Of a stretch of 64,000 nt of DNA, positions 17,703-27,224 are shown one piece after another. The position numbers and the translations under genes are program-made. Below the pieces are notes generated by a model that saw only the letters and a program-made list of their open reading frames with translations, searched no databases and was not told the DNA's origin. The stretch is from an uncultured Trueperaceae bacterium (GTDB lineage: Bacteria > Deinococcota > Deinococci > Deinococcales > Trueperaceae), in assembly GCA_937873495.1 (NCBI GenBank), contig CALMXZ010000010.1, positions 310,001-374,000 of the forward strand, written 5' to 3'. Every line of letters begins with the position of its first letter. Within the stretch, counting starts at the first letter, position 1.

Positions 17703-18182
17703 ATGACGGGACCCTCCCCCCTGCCTGACGACCGCCCGGCGCCGACCCAAAGCGAGGCGGTCGCCGCACTGAACAAGCTGTTCGACAAGGCCCTGCGCGC
17801 CCTTGGCGACGCCGGCAAGCAGGACGACGCCTGTGAGCTGGCCGCCAAGGGTTGGTCCCTCCTGCGCCAGGGGTGGCCGAAGGAAGGGGAGCGCCTGAAC
17901 GGCACGCTGCACTACCTCACACGCACCATCAAGCCAACGCCGGTCGCGGACGCCGGCCCGGACAGGCCGCTCGAGGTGCGCCACCTACCTCCCGCCGAAC
18001 GCCACCGCCTCATCTTCCAGACCTACGCCGACCTGGCGGCGGGCGAGGCCTTCGTGCTCGTCAACGACCACGACCCCAAGCCGCTCTACTACCAGCTCGC
18101 CGCCGAGAACCCCGGCGCCTTCACTTGGGAGCCCCTGGAGGAAGGGCCGGAGGTCTGGCGCGTGAGGATCGGCAAGGTCTAG
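17703..18182 (+). CDS. DUF2249-domain protein
   Basis: Small cytoplasmic protein of 159 aa. The C-terminal 70 residues (EVRHLPPAERH, then LAAGEAFVLVNDHDPKPLYYQLAAENPGAFTWEPLEEGPEVWRV in pieces) match the DUF2249 fold, which is related to the SirA/TusA-like sulfur proteins and hemerythrin-associated proteins. The N-terminal 90 residues are helical and unassigned. There is no SD before the ATG; TAGCTT lies 8-13 bases upstream, so the message is probably leaderless. Confidence 0.8.
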   Translation: MTGPSPLPDDRPAPTQSEAVAALNKLFDKALRALGDAGKQDDACELAAKGWSLLRQGWPKEGERLNGTLHYLTRTIKPTPVADAGPDRPLEVRHLPPAERHRLIFQTYADLAAGEAFVLVNDHDPKPLYYQLAAENPGAFTWEPLEEGPEVWRVRIGKV

Positions 18183-18294
18183 CCGGTCGCCGAGGGCGGG
18201 CGGCATCCGACCGCCGCGGTCGGTCGGGGGAGACGGGCGGTCGGGCGCAGCCGTCGGGCGCAGCGCTCCGGTGAAGGCGCGCTTGGCTTTCGGG

Positions 18295-18300
18295 TAGTCT
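18295..18300 (+). promoter_or_regulatory. Leaderless -10 box of the MFS gene
   Basis: TAGTCT at exactly -12 to -7 relative to the GTG start of the MFS gene, with no SD. This is the arrangement of leaderless Deinococcus promoters (-10 TAnnnT seven bases before the start codon). A -35-like GTGAAG lies at the usual distance. Confidence 0.6.
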
Positions 18301-18306
18301 GACGCG

Positions 18307-19659
18307 GTGAGCGTAGACGCCTCGAGCCTACCGACGGAACCGAGCGAGGAGGCGGCGCACGCCGCCGCCTCGCAAGCGGTCGTCGGGCCGGCTTCGCAGG
18401 CCGCCGGCGCAGCGTTGACCGACCCGGCCGTGCGGGCGCGCTACGCGCGTGGCATCACGCGCGCGCTGTTCGTCAGCCAGAGCCTCGGCACCGCCGGCTC
18501 CATCGCAGCCACGACGGTGGCGGCCATCGTAGGCGCCGAACTCTCTGGCAGGGACTCGTTGGCCGGCCTGCCGTCCGCCGTCGTGCAGATCGGCGTGGCC
18601 GTCGGCGCTTACTTCTGGAGCCGCCGCTCCGACAAGATGGGTCGCCGCGGCGCCCTGGTCGCCGCGCTGCTCACGGGCATGGTGGGCGCCACGATGTCGC
18701 TCTTCGCCGTGGCGAGCGGCAACTTCCCCCTCGTGCTCATCGCCCTGTTCATCACCGGTTCTGGCAACTCGGCCGTGCAGCTCGGCCGCTTCGTGGCCGC
18801 CGAGGTCAACCCGCGCGCCAGGCGCGCCCGCGCGCTCTCCTCCGTCGTGTTCGGGGGCACCATCGGCAGCGTCGTCGGACCGGCGCTCGTCGGACCGACG
18901 GGCCGGCTCGTCGAGGGCTGGGGCTGGAGCGAGATCGCCGGACCCTACCTGGCGACCGGCGTCGGCTACCTGCTAACCGCCGTGCTCCTCTTCCTGGCCC
19001 TGCGACCGGAGCCGCGCCTGATCGGCGAAGCCATCGCCTTCGACGAGGGGACCGTCGTGCGCAAGGACAGCGCGCGGAGCCTGCGCCAACTCCTCTCGGA
19101 CACGGCGGTGCGCACGGCCGTCGCGAGCGTAGTGCTCGCCCACATGGTCATGGTCGGCCTCATGCAGATGACGTCGTTGCACATGCACCAGCACGCCCAC
19201 AGCCTCGCCAACATCTCGTTCGTGTTCTCCAGCCACACGCTTGGCATGTACGCGTTCTCGACCGTCGCGGGTTGGATGACGGACAAGTGGGGCAGACGCC
19301 GCGTGCTCGGCATCGGCGCGATCATCATCATCGCCGCGTGCCTGCTCGCGCCCCTGTCGCCCCACCTCCTGCCCGTCGCGTTCGCGCTCTTCCTCCTCGG
19401 CTTGGGGTGGAACTTCTGCTACGTTGCCGGCTCCGCGCTCCTCACCGACGCGCTTACGCCCGCCGAGAAAGGCCGCATGCAGGGCTTCAACGACCTGCTC
19501 GTCGGCGGAGCGGCCGCCAGCGCCACGATCATCGGCGGCCTGATCATGGCCAACGCCGGCTACCTGGCGATGGGCTTGGCCGGCGCCGCCGTCTCGGCGC
19601 CCTTGCTGTTCATAGTGGCGCGCCTGCCGCGCCCCACGGCCGGTGCCGCGCTCGACTGA
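18307..19659 (+). CDS. MFS transporter
   Basis: Major facilitator permease of 450 aa with 12 predicted helices. The loop 2-3 motif is SRRSDKMGRRGAL and its second-half counterpart is GWMTDKWGRRRVLG. The hydrophilic N-terminus (about 55 residues, Ala/Glu-rich) is longer than usual. A His/Met-rich stretch MTSLHMHQHAHSL sits in the middle of the protein, after the central loop, and is unusual for the family. The substrate is unknown; drug or small-acid efflux is the default guess. Confidence 0.88.
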   Translation: MSVDASSLPTEPSEEAAHAAASQAVVGPASQAAGAALTDPAVRARYARGITRALFVSQSLGTAGSIAATTVAAIVGAELSGRDSLAGLPSAVVQIGVAVGAYFWSRRSDKMGRRGALVAALLTGMVGATMSLFAVASGNFPLVLIALFITGSGNSAVQLGRFVAAEVNPRARRARALSSVVFGGTIGSVVGPALVGPTGRLVEGWGWSEIAGPYLATGVGYLLTAVLLFLALRPEPRLIGEAIAFDEGTVVRKDSARSLRQLLSDTAVRTAVASVVLAHMVMVGLMQMTSLHMHQHAHSLANISFVFSSHTLGMYAFSTVAGWMTDKWGRRRVLGIGAIIIIAACLLAPLSPHLLPVAFALFLLGLGWNFCYVAGSALLTDALTPAEKGRMQGFNDLLVGGAAASATIIGGLIMANAGYLAMGLAGAAVSAPLLFIVARLPRPTAGAALD

Positions 19660-19660
19660 C

Positions 19661-21052
19661 GTGGGCGCGGAGCACCACGTGCCACCGAGCGGCGCCGGCT
19701 TCGACGTCGTCGTGATCGGCGGCGGCGTGGCCGGCGCGGCCTGCGCGTTCCGGCTGGCCGGCGCCGGCGCCAAGGTGCTCGTGCTCGAACGCGAACCCAG
19801 GTTCGTCGATCGGGTGCGCGGCGACGTCATGTATCCGTGGGGCGTCGCCGAGGCGCGCCGGCTTGGTCTCGCGGACGTGCTTACGGCGGTGACGCGACCG
19901 CTCCCGTACTGGCAGACCCACGTCGCGGGCCTCCCCTCGGCCAGGCCGCGCGACCTGGCCGCCGAATGGGCTGCCAGGGACGCCGTCGAGGCGGGGGCCG
20001 GGGTGGTGAGTGGAGGAGAGACGGCGGTGGCCTTCTTCCACCCCGAGCTGCAGGAGGCGCTCATACTGGCCGCCGTGCGGGCGGGCGCCCAGGTCGTGCG
20101 GGGCGCCGCGGTGACCCGTGTCGGTGCCGGCGCAGTTCGCGGACCCAGGTGGCGGGTGCTGGTGAGGAGCGCGGGCGTTGAGCGCGAGGTTGGCGCGGAT
20201 GTCGTCATCGGCGCCGACGGCCGGTCGTCCCGAGCCCGGACCTGGGGCGGGTTTCCGATGCGCGTCGCCGAGGAGCGGCTGATGTTCGCCGGCACCCTGG
20301 TCGAGGGCGCGGCCGTCGCAGGTATGGGCGGGGGGACCTCGACCAGGGCGGCAGTCGATGCGTCAACCGACCTGACCGCGCGTACCGCCGTCGGCGGCGC
20401 CGGTCAGCCCGACACCGCGCACGTCTTCTTCGCGCCGAGCGCCGGCCTTCTCGCCATGGTGCTTCCGCTGGACGAGCGCCGCACGCGCGTCTACGCCGGT
20501 TTTCACGTGGCGACGGGGGCGTGGAAGCTCAGAGGCGCCGCCGCCTTCGCGGACTTCCTGCGCCTGGCCGAGGCGGCGGGCGTGCCGCCCGAATGGCTGG
20601 CCGCAGCCGAGCGGGCGGGCCCGCTGGCGCAGTTCTCCGGCGCCGACGCATGGGCCACGAACCCGTACCGCAACGGCTTCGCCCTGCTTGGTGACGCCGC
20701 TGCGGCGAGCGACCCGAGCTTCGGCTGCGGGATGGCCCTCGCCATGCGCGGGGCACGGGAACTCGCGGAAGCGGTGCTGGCCGCGGGCTCGTTCGAGCCG
20801 ACCGCGGTCGACGCCGCAGGCGAGGCTTACGCCGAGGCCACGGTGCGTACCGGCGACGCCCTGCGCAGGCTCACGGGTTGGTTGCGGGACGTGTACAGGG
20901 AGCCGGGCGAGCGGGCGGACGTGCTACGCGCCCGACTCTGGCCCCTGTTCGCGCGCGATCCCAGCCGCGTCCCTGACGTTGTCCTCGTCGGACCTGATTC
21001 GCCGAGCGACGAGGCCGCTCGAGCCCGGTTCTTTGGGGAGGATCGCCCCTAG
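19661..21052 (+). CDS. FAD-dependent oxidoreductase (PHBH-fold monooxygenase/reductase type)
   Basis: Flavoprotein of about 463 aa with the PHBH/geranylgeranyl-reductase fold. It has the N-terminal dinucleotide motif VVIGGGVAGAACA with acidic LEREPR downstream, the second FAD motif VVIGADGRSSRAR, and GFALLGDAAAASDP near the C-terminus. GTG at 19661, just after the MFS stop, is taken as the start; GTG at 19643 is also in frame and would overlap that gene. Neither has a clear SD. The substrate is not identifiable. Confidence 0.82.
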   Translation: MGAEHHVPPSGAGFDVVVIGGGVAGAACAFRLAGAGAKVLVLEREPRFVDRVRGDVMYPWGVAEARRLGLADVLTAVTRPLPYWQTHVAGLPSARPRDLAAEWAARDAVEAGAGVVSGGETAVAFFHPELQEALILAAVRAGAQVVRGAAVTRVGAGAVRGPRWRVLVRSAGVEREVGADVVIGADGRSSRARTWGGFPMRVAEERLMFAGTLVEGAAVAGMGGGTSTRAAVDASTDLTARTAVGGAGQPDTAHVFFAPSAGLLAMVLPLDERRTRVYAGFHVATGAWKLRGAAAFADFLRLAEAAGVPPEWLAAAERAGPLAQFSGADAWATNPYRNGFALLGDAAAASDPSFGCGMALAMRGARELAEAVLAAGSFEPTAVDAAGEAYAEATVRTGDALRRLTGWLRDVYREPGERADVLRARLWPLFARDPSRVPDVVLVGPDSPSDEAARARFFGEDRP

Positions 21053-21297
21053 CCGCTTCGGGAGAACAGGCGCACGATGACGAGTAGGACGATGGCGCCG
21101 ACGACCGCCACCAAGAGGCTGTATAGGTTGAAGCCCGTCACGCCCATGCCGCCGAACTGGTTGAACAGCCACCCGCCTAGGAAGGCGCCGATGACGCCCA
21201 CGACGATGTTGGTGACGAGCCCTTTCCCGGAGCCCGTGATGGCACCCGCGATCCAGCCCGCCAACGCGCCGAAGATGATCCATAGCAAGATGTTCAT
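21049..21297 (-). CDS. GlsB/YeaQ/YmgE family membrane protein
   Basis: Small membrane protein of 82 aa with three hydrophobic helices and the Gly-rich transglycosylase-associated signature: GALAGWIAGAITGSGKGLVTNIVVG in pieces, then GAFLGGWLFNQFG. The family is linked to envelope and general stress in other bacteria. AAGGA lies 9 bases before the ATG. Its stop overlaps that of the convergent flavoprotein gene by 4 bases. Confidence 0.88.
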   Translation of the reverse strand: MNILLWIIFGALAGWIAGAITGSGKGLVTNIVVGVIGAFLGGWLFNQFGGMGVTGFNLYSLLVAVVGAIVLLVIVRLFSRSG

Positions 21298-21428
21298 CTG
21301 GTGATTCCTTTCCGGCGCGGTCCTTACTACGACCGGCGCTCGACAAAGGTAGCAGTAGTAACGGCGTTTTCCTGGTACGGATGACCTATCGGCGCCCCGG
21401 CCGAGGCCCGGCGCTTGCGCGCGTCGCT

Positions 21429-21941
21429 CTAGTCGCGCCCCGGTCCGCCGTCGGTCGCGCCCTTTTCCGCGGTCGCCGGTGAGTCGGTTCGGACTGCCGG
21501 TTCGAACGTCAACGCCGCGGAGTTGATGCAGTAGCGCAGGCCGGTGGGCGCGGGACCGTCCGGGAAGACGTGCCCGAGGTGGGCGTCGCATGCGGCGCAG
21601 CGCACCTCGATGCGGTGCATGCCGTGGCTGAAGTCCTCGAAGCTCGTGACGCGCCCCTGAGCAGCGATCTCCGAGAAGCTCGGCCAGCCGCAGTGCGAAT
21701 GGAACTTGTCGTCCGATTCGAAAAGCAGCGCCCCACACACGATGCAGTGGTAGTCGCCGGCCGCGAAGTGATCCCAGAACTCGCCCGTGAACGGGGCCTC
21801 GGTGCCCGCCTCCTGAGTGACGCGCCAGGCGAGGGGGGAGAGCCGGTCACGCAAGGCGCGTACGTCCTGCGGGGCGCCGGCGTCGCGCTGGACGGCTTCG
21901 GCAGCGGCGGTGTCGATCCGGTCGTCTGTCGGCTCGTTCAC
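21429..21941 (-). CDS. msrB: Peptide-methionine (R)-S-oxide reductase MsrB
   Basis: Repairs methionine-R-sulfoxide in proteins. The 170-aa protein has both zinc Cys pairs (CIVCG and CAACD), the SHCGWPSF motif, SGHMHR-like [20 protein letters not shown], and the catalytic Cys in [11 protein letters not shown] variable 35-residue N-terminal extension and a 25-residue tail flank the domain. The GTG start has TAGACT at -12 to -7, so it is probably leaderless. The MsrA partner is encoded separately at 28968-29519. Confidence 0.95.
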   Translation of the reverse strand: MNEPTDDRIDTAAAEAVQRDAGAPQDVRALRDRLSPLAWRVTQEAGTEAPFTGEFWDHFAAGDYHCIVCGALLFESDDKFHSHCGWPSFSEIAAQGRVTSFEDFSHGMHRIEVRCAACDAHLGHVFPDGPAPTGLRYCINSAALTFEPAVRTDSPATAEKGATDGGPGRD

Positions 21942-21947
21942 GAGGCG

Positions 21948-21953
21948 AGTCTA
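21948..21953 (-). promoter_or_regulatory. Leaderless -10 box of msrB
   Basis: TAGACT on the minus strand at exactly -12 to -7 from the GTG start of msrB, with no SD between. Same geometry as the other leaderless starts in the window. Confidence 0.6.
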
Positions 21954-22045
21954 AGCCTGGGGGCCGCGCTCGACTGTGTCGCCGGAGCGTTGCGCTCACG
22001 ACGGCGTTATGCTCCGCCGATGGTCGCGGACAGGCGGGGAACGGC

Positions 22046-23134
22046 GTGAGCGAGAACGTACATGCGCCCGGCCGGCTGGCAACTGCGCTCGCCGCCCTCC
22101 CGCCCGAGTACGGCGCGCTCGTCATGGCGACCGGCATCGTCGCGATCGCCGTCGACGGCGTTGGCCTGCGCGCGGTCGCCCTGCCGCTCACCTGGTTGAA
22201 CGTCGTCATGTACCTGGCCCTGGCCTGCGCCTTCGCCGCGCGGTTCGTGGTTGCGCGGCAGCGGATGACCCAGGAGTTCGTCGACCACGCCCGCGGTCCC
22301 GGCTACTTCACGTGGGTGGCGGCGACCTGCGTCCTGGCAAGCCAGGTCTCCGGCTTCCTCGGCGCCGACCAGGTCGCTCGCGGCCTGCTGGCGCTCGCAG
22401 CCACGCTGTGGGTGAGCGTGACCTACGGCTTCTTCGCCGCCGTGACGTTGCGGCGCACGAAGCCCCGCCTCGAGAGTGCGTTGAGCGGCTCTTGGCTTCT
22501 TGCCGTGGTGGCCACGCAGGCCTTGGGCCTGCTCGCGGCGCAGGTGGGTGGGAGGGCGGCGGACGTCGCTCCGGTTGGGAACCCCGCCCTGCCGGGCGTG
22601 GGCGGCGACCTGCTCTTCACGGGCCTGTGCCTGTTCCTGGCGGGCGCCGTCCTGTACCTCCTGATCGTAGGCCTGATCTTCTACCGGTTCACTTTCCTGA
22701 AGCTCGAGGCCGGCCAACTGGCCGCCCCGTACTGGATCAACATGGGCGCGCTTGCCATAACCACGCTGACGGGCGCGACGCTGCTGGCGCAACCGGGCCC
22801 CGAGCCGCTCTGGAGCATGATCGCGCCGGCGCTCCTCGGCTTCACCCTCCTCTTCTGGGCGTTCGGCACCTGGTGGGTGCCGCTGCTTGTCGTCTTCGGG
22901 GTGTGGCGTCACGTCGTCGCCAGGTACCCCCTGCGTTACGCCCCCGAGTACTGGGGCCTCGTCTTCCCGCTCGGGATGTACGGCGTCGCCTCGCGCCACC
23001 TCGCCGACCACATCAGGATCCCCCTCGTGGAGCACGCATCGTCGGTCATCGCATGGGTCGCGCTCGCGGCGTGGGCGGTCACGTTCCTCGGCATGCTTCG
23101 GGCGTTGCTGGCTTTCAGGCGGACGATCACCTGA
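22046..23134 (+). CDS. TDT family transporter (tellurite resistance/dicarboxylate, SLAC1-like)
   Basis: Integral membrane protein of 362 aa with about ten helices. The N-terminus LPPEYGALVMATGIVAIA matches the start of TehA/Mae1/SLAC1-family channels, and later segments (FWAFGTWWVPLL, YAPEYWGLVFPLGMYGVAS) are characteristic of the family's second half. Family members pass anions such as dicarboxylates, sulfite or chloride. The GTG start has a GGCGGGG-type weak SD. It lies 28 bases before an MFS gene and is divergent from msrB. Confidence 0.88.
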   Translation: MSENVHAPGRLATALAALPPEYGALVMATGIVAIAVDGVGLRAVALPLTWLNVVMYLALACAFAARFVVARQRMTQEFVDHARGPGYFTWVAATCVLASQVSGFLGADQVARGLLALAATLWVSVTYGFFAAVTLRRTKPRLESALSGSWLLAVVATQALGLLAAQVGGRAADVAPVGNPALPGVGGDLLFTGLCLFLAGAVLYLLIVGLIFYRFTFLKLEAGQLAAPYWINMGALAITTLTGATLLAQPGPEPLWSMIAPALLGFTLLFWAFGTWWVPLLVVFGVWRHVVARYPLRYAPEYWGLVFPLGMYGVASRHLADHIRIPLVEHASSVIAWVALAAWAVTFLGMLRALLAFRRTIT

Positions 23135-23162
23135 GAGCGACGCGGCATATCATCTGACCTAC

Positions 23163-24638
23163 ATGCTCTCAGCCGAGGTACCGAGCCAGCCGCCGACGGG
23201 CCGGAGGCGCGGCGTGGTGATGGCCTTCCTGATGCTCGCCATGTCGCTCGCCGCCATAGAGGGCACGATCGTGGCGACTGCCATGCCGAGCATCGTCGCG
23301 AGCGTCGGCGGCTTCGAGTACTACGCCTGGGTGTTCGCGGCGTTCCTGCTCGCCCAGGCGACCTCGACGCCCCTCTACGGCCGGCTGGCGGACGCCCACG
23401 GGCGCAAGCCCGTCCTCCTAGCTGGGATAGCCCTGTTCATGCTCGGCTCCGCCCTGTGCGGCTTCGCGACGAGCATGCCGCTGCTCGTGGCCTTCAGGGT
23501 CTTGCAGGGCTTCGGCGCCGGCGCCGTCTACCCCATGGTGACGACCCTCGTCGGCGACCTCTACGAAGTCAAGGACCGCGGCATGGCGCAGGCCTACCTC
23601 TCGAGCGTCTGGGGCGTCTCGGCCGTCGTCGGGCCGCTGCTGGGCGGGGCGCTCGTGCAACACGCCCACTGGGGCTGGGTCTTCTGGTTCAACGTTCCGT
23701 TCGGGCTGGCGGCCATCGTCGGGCTGGGGGTCTACCTGCACGAGTCAGTCAAGCGCACGGACAGTCGCATCGACGTGCTCGGCGCCGCCCTGATGTTCGT
23801 CGCCATCGGCGGCCTGATGCTCTTCCTCACCCAGGGCGCCCTCTGGGGTCCGGCCGCCACGATCGCCATCGTGGTCGTCGCCTGTGCGGCCGGCACCGCG
23901 TTCGTGCGGCGCCAGCTCGGCAGCGTCGCCCCGCTCATCGGCTTCGACCTGTGGCGCGACCCCCTCATCCTCCTGGCCGACGCCACGACCTTCATGGGCG
24001 GCATGCTCATGATCGGCCTGATCACCTACTCCCCGACCTACGTCCAAGGCGTGATGGGCTACTCGCCCACGGTCGCCGGGCTCGCCCTCACCGCCATGTC
24101 GGTGGGGTGGCCGTTGGCCTCGGCCGTCGCCGGCCGCCTGGTGGTCCCCTTCGGGCCGGCGAACACGGCGCGCGTCGGCGGCATCGCGGCGCTGATCGGC
24201 GGCGCCATGTACTTGGCGGTCACGCCCGAACGGGGGCCTTGGTGGGTGGCCGCCTCGTCGCTGGCCGTCGGGGTCGGCCTGGGGTTCATCATGACGACGA
24301 CGATCGTCACCATCCAGTCGTCCGTCGGGTGGCAGCGCCGCGGCTCCGCCACCGCCGGAAACATGCTGATGCGGCTGCTCGGCAACTCGGTCGGCGCCGC
24401 CACGCTCGGCGCGGTGCTTAACCTCGCGCTCGTGCGCCGCTCGGCCGGGGCCGGGCAGGCGGTCATCGAGGAGGTCCAGGCGCTGCTCGAGCCGGCCGGC
24501 GGCCGGGTGGCCGCCGATCCGGGTACCCTCGCGTTGCTGGCGTCGAGCCTTCACTCGGTCTACGTCGGCGTGTTCGTGATAGCAGTGCTCATCTGCCTCC
24601 TCGCCTGGCTGATCCCGCGCGGCAGGCGCCTGGCGTGA
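23163..24638 (+). CDS. MFS transporter, DHA2 (14-helix drug/proton antiporter) family
   Basis: EmrB/QacA-type exporter of 491 aa with 14 predicted helices. It has motif D1 (EGTIVATAMPSI), motif A (YGRLADAHGRKPVLL) and motif C (SVWGVSAVVGPLLGGALV). The ATG at 23163 is taken; TATCAT lies 10-15 bases upstream, so the transcript is nearly leaderless. The long in-frame upstream extension runs through the TDT gene and is not real. It probably exports a small hydrophobic compound. Confidence 0.9.
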   Translation: MLSAEVPSQPPTGRRRGVVMAFLMLAMSLAAIEGTIVATAMPSIVASVGGFEYYAWVFAAFLLAQATSTPLYGRLADAHGRKPVLLAGIALFMLGSALCGFATSMPLLVAFRVLQGFGAGAVYPMVTTLVGDLYEVKDRGMAQAYLSSVWGVSAVVGPLLGGALVQHAHWGWVFWFNVPFGLAAIVGLGVYLHESVKRTDSRIDVLGAALMFVAIGGLMLFLTQGALWGPAATIAIVVVACAAGTAFVRRQLGSVAPLIGFDLWRDPLILLADATTFMGGMLMIGLITYSPTYVQGVMGYSPTVAGLALTAMSVGWPLASAVAGRLVVPFGPANTARVGGIAALIGGAMYLAVTPERGPWWVAASSLAVGVGLGFIMTTTIVTIQSSVGWQRRGSATAGNMLMRLLGNSVGAATLGAVLNLALVRRSAGAGQAVIEEVQALLEPAGGRVAADPGTLALLASSLHSVYVGVFVIAVLICLLAWLIPRGRRLA

Positions 24639-24649
24639 TAGGAGGGGCC

Positions 24650-25765
24650 ATGGACAACGTACCGGTGTGGGGGAGGGACGACTGGGAGGCGCTCCCGCGC
24701 CTCCATGACGACCTGGAGGCCGACGTCTGCGTCGTCGGGCTCGGCGGCTCGGGGCTGAGCGCCGTGCGCGAGCTGAGGGCGCTCGGCCGCAGCGTCGTCG
24801 GGGTGGATGCCGGCAGCGTGGCGGGCGGGGCGGCGGGGCGCAACGGCGGCCTGCTGCTGGCCGGCCTGGCCGCCTTCCATCACGACGCGCGCGCCCGGCT
24901 GGGAGCGGAGCGGGCCGTGGCGCTCTACCGCGCGACGATCGAGGGTGTGGAGGCGGAGTTGGCGACGGCCGGCGCGACCGCCAGGCGCGTCGGCTCGCTG
25001 CGCATCGCGGTCGACGCCGCCGAGGAGGCCGACTGCGCCGAGCAGTACGCCATCATGCGCGCCGACGGGCTGCCGGTGGAGAGGTACACCGGCCCGGAGG
25101 GGGTTGGGCTGCTCTTCCCGAACGACGCGGTGTTCGACCCGCTCGCGCGTTGTCGGCGCCTGGCGCGCCTCGCCCTCGCGGCCGGCGCCAAGCTCTTCGA
25201 ACACAGCCCGGTCGTCGAGCTGAGCGGTGAGCGCGTCCGCACCGTGCACGGCAGCGTCGCGTGCGGGTCCGTCGTCGTGGCCGTCGATGGGCGGCTGGCC
25301 AAGCTCCTGCCGGAGCTGGCCCGCGAGGTCAAGGACGTGCGCCTCCAGATGCTCGCCACCGCGCCGACGACCGAGGTGAGCCTCCCGCTCCCCGTCTACC
25401 GCAGGTACGGTTACGAGTACTTCCAGCAGCTCCCGGACGGCCGCGTGGCGCTCGGGGGCTTCCGCGACCACGGCGGGGAAGCCGAGTGGACGGACGCCGC
25501 CGAGCCGTCCGCGTTGGTGCAGGGGCTGTTGGAGGCGTACTTGCGCGACGGTCTCGGCGTAGGCGCGCCGATAACCCACCGCTGGGCCGCGACGGTCGGC
25601 TACACCGACACGCTGCTGCCCGTCGCGAGGGAAGCGCGCGAGGGGCTGTGGGCCATCGGCGGCTACAGCGGGACCGGCAACGTCGTCGGGGCCGTGCTCG
25701 GGCGGGCGGTGGCGCGGCGCGCGCTCGGGCTGCCTTCCGCGGAGTGGGACCTCATCGCGTCTTAG
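24650..25765 (+). CDS. FAD-dependent amine/amino-acid oxidoreductase (DAO family)
   Basis: D-amino-acid-oxidase-fold flavoenzyme of 371 aa, similar in layout to gamma-glutamylputrescine oxidases. The FAD motif VCVVGLGGSGLSAVREL is at residues about 25-41, followed by a GAAGRNGGLLLAG flavin-contact segment. The C-terminal motif GYSGTGNVVGAVLGRAVA is typical of the family. ATG at 24650 is chosen over 24635 because GGAGGGG lies 3-8 bases upstream. It follows the MFS gene by 11 bases, so the two are probably co-transcribed. Confidence 0.85.
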   Translation: MDNVPVWGRDDWEALPRLHDDLEADVCVVGLGGSGLSAVRELRALGRSVVGVDAGSVAGGAAGRNGGLLLAGLAAFHHDARARLGAERAVALYRATIEGVEAELATAGATARRVGSLRIAVDAAEEADCAEQYAIMRADGLPVERYTGPEGVGLLFPNDAVFDPLARCRRLARLALAAGAKLFEHSPVVELSGERVRTVHGSVACGSVVVAVDGRLAKLLPELAREVKDVRLQMLATAPTTEVSLPLPVYRRYGYEYFQQLPDGRVALGGFRDHGGEAEWTDAAEPSALVQGLLEAYLRDGLGVGAPITHRWAATVGYTDTLLPVAREAREGLWAIGGYSGTGNVVGAVLGRAVARRALGLPSAEWDLIAS

Positions 25766-25840
25766 CCCGCGTCGCCTCGCGGTGCTCGCGCGCTCCGCGC
25801 CGCCGCAGCAGCCGTGCCCGCGCGCTCCGGGCTTCCGCCC

Positions 25841-26650
25841 TCAGCCGTTGGTGCGGGGCAACCGCGCCCACAGCGGCCACGCCTCGAGCTCCTTGCCGAG
25901 GGCCCGCCACTCCGGCAGGTGGCGCGTCATGAGCGCCTTGAAGCGTGGGCCGTGATCGGCGACGAGCAGGTGCGCGAGTTCGTGGACCACCACGCACTCG
26001 AGCAGGGCCGGCCTACGCTTGCCGAGCTCGAGGTTGAACCAGAGGCGCCCCGCCACGGGGTTGCAGCTCCCCCAACGCGTCGACATGCGCTTGATGCCGA
26101 CCGCGCCTGCCCTCACCCCGAGCTCCCGCTCCCAATCGGCGACGAGCGGCACGAGGTCGGCGGCCAGCTCGTTCCGGTAGAACCGGTCGAAGGCGCGCTC
26201 CAGCGCGGCGCGCTCGACGTCGGGCCGTGCGTGCACGTGGATGCGGTCCTCCGCGATGCGGATGCGCACGCGGGCGCCGCTCGCGCCGGCGAGGTCGCTA
26301 TGGCGCGCCAGCGTGTAGGCGGTGCCGCGCAGGTAGTGCGTCTCGCCAGGCAGATAGCGCGCCGCGGCGCCAACATGCAGTTCAAAGAATCGTTGGCGAT
26401 GACGCTCTATCCAGTCGCTGCGCTCCGTTACGAGCCGGGCGAGGTCGCGCAGCGGGGTGCTGCCAGGCGCGGTCAGCCTCACGCGGCCGTCGGGTGGGTA
26501 GACGCGCAGGGTGACGCGCTTGACGCGCTTCCTGACGAGCTCGACCTCGTGGCCGCCCAGGTTGACGACCGTCGGCGCCGCGGTCTGCTCCCCAGCGTTG
26601 CGGTGCGCGGGGCCGCGGCCGCGCGCGGGTGCCGAAGGGGGGTAGGCCAT
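25841..26650 (-). CDS. YgjP/SprT-like zinc metallopeptidase (WLM/DUF45)
   Basis: Putative metal-dependent hydrolase of 269 aa. Family features are the N-terminal KRVKRVTLRVYPPDGRVRLTAP, MSTRWGSCNPVAGRLWFNLEL and the zinc motif VVHELAHLLVADHGPRF (HExxH plus downstream His). ATG at 26650 is used; an in-frame ATG at 26686 adds a short unlikely leader. It is convergent with the DAO gene. E. coli YgjP is of uncertain biological function. Confidence 0.88.
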   Translation of the reverse strand: MAYPPSAPARGRGPAHRNAGEQTAAPTVVNLGGHEVELVRKRVKRVTLRVYPPDGRVRLTAPGSTPLRDLARLVTERSDWIERHRQRFFELHVGAAARYLPGETHYLRGTAYTLARHSDLAGASGARVRIRIAEDRIHVHARPDVERAALERAFDRFYRNELAADLVPLVADWERELGVRAGAVGIKRMSTRWGSCNPVAGRLWFNLELGKRRPALLECVVVHELAHLLVADHGPRFKALMTRHLPEWRALGKELEAWPLWARLPRTNG

Positions 26651-26825
26651 GCCGCCACTGTCGCACGCGCCTGGGGCGCCGAGCAACGCGGGTGGCCGCG
26701 GGCGCGTGCTCGCCTAGCGCCACGCCGCGACGCCTGCCTGACGGAGGCGCGGGGTGGCGGAGTACACTGGGCCACTTGGTTCCGACCGCGCTGGCTAGCG
26801 CCGTTCGGAACCGGCGGAGGTCAAG

Positions 26826-27224
26826 GTGTCGCAACCGAGATGGTACCTACCCAGGCCGCGACCGACCCCCTTGGTCGTGTCTTCGAGGGTGTTCGTCAAG
26901 GCCTTCCACAGCCTTGCCGTCATCATCTTCGCCGTCGCCGCCTGCTACCTGATCTACTGCGGCGTGACCGGCACGCGGGACGCCATCATGGTGTGGGCGC
27001 TCGTCGCCGTCGCCATCGAGACCGTCGTCTACGTCGGCTTCGGCCGCAAGTGCCCACTGACCATGCTGGCGCGCTGGCTCGGCGACGAGGGCGGGCACGA
27101 CTACCTCTTCGAGTGGCTCCTCGGCACACGCAACATCGGCCTCGTGTCGCGCTCGCTGGCCGGCTTGGCGGCCGTCGGCGTGCTGCTCATCATCATCGGC
27201 AGCATCAGGCAGGCGCTGGCCTGA
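26826..27224 (+). CDS. Unrecognised small membrane protein
   Basis: 132-aa protein with three or four predicted membrane helices separated by a conserved-looking loop FGRKCPLTMLARWLGDEGGH. The Cys-Pro-Leu-Thr segment recalls small DUF2784-type membrane proteins, but the match is weak and I do not assign it. The GTG start has a clear GGAGG SD 6 bases upstream. It stands alone between the divergent YgjP-type gene and the convergent SDR gene. Confidence 0.75.
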   Translation: MSQPRWYLPRPRPTPLVVSSRVFVKAFHSLAVIIFAVAACYLIYCGVTGTRDAIMVWALVAVAIETVVYVGFGRKCPLTMLARWLGDEGGHDYLFEWLLGTRNIGLVSRSLAGLAAVGVLLIIIGSIRQALA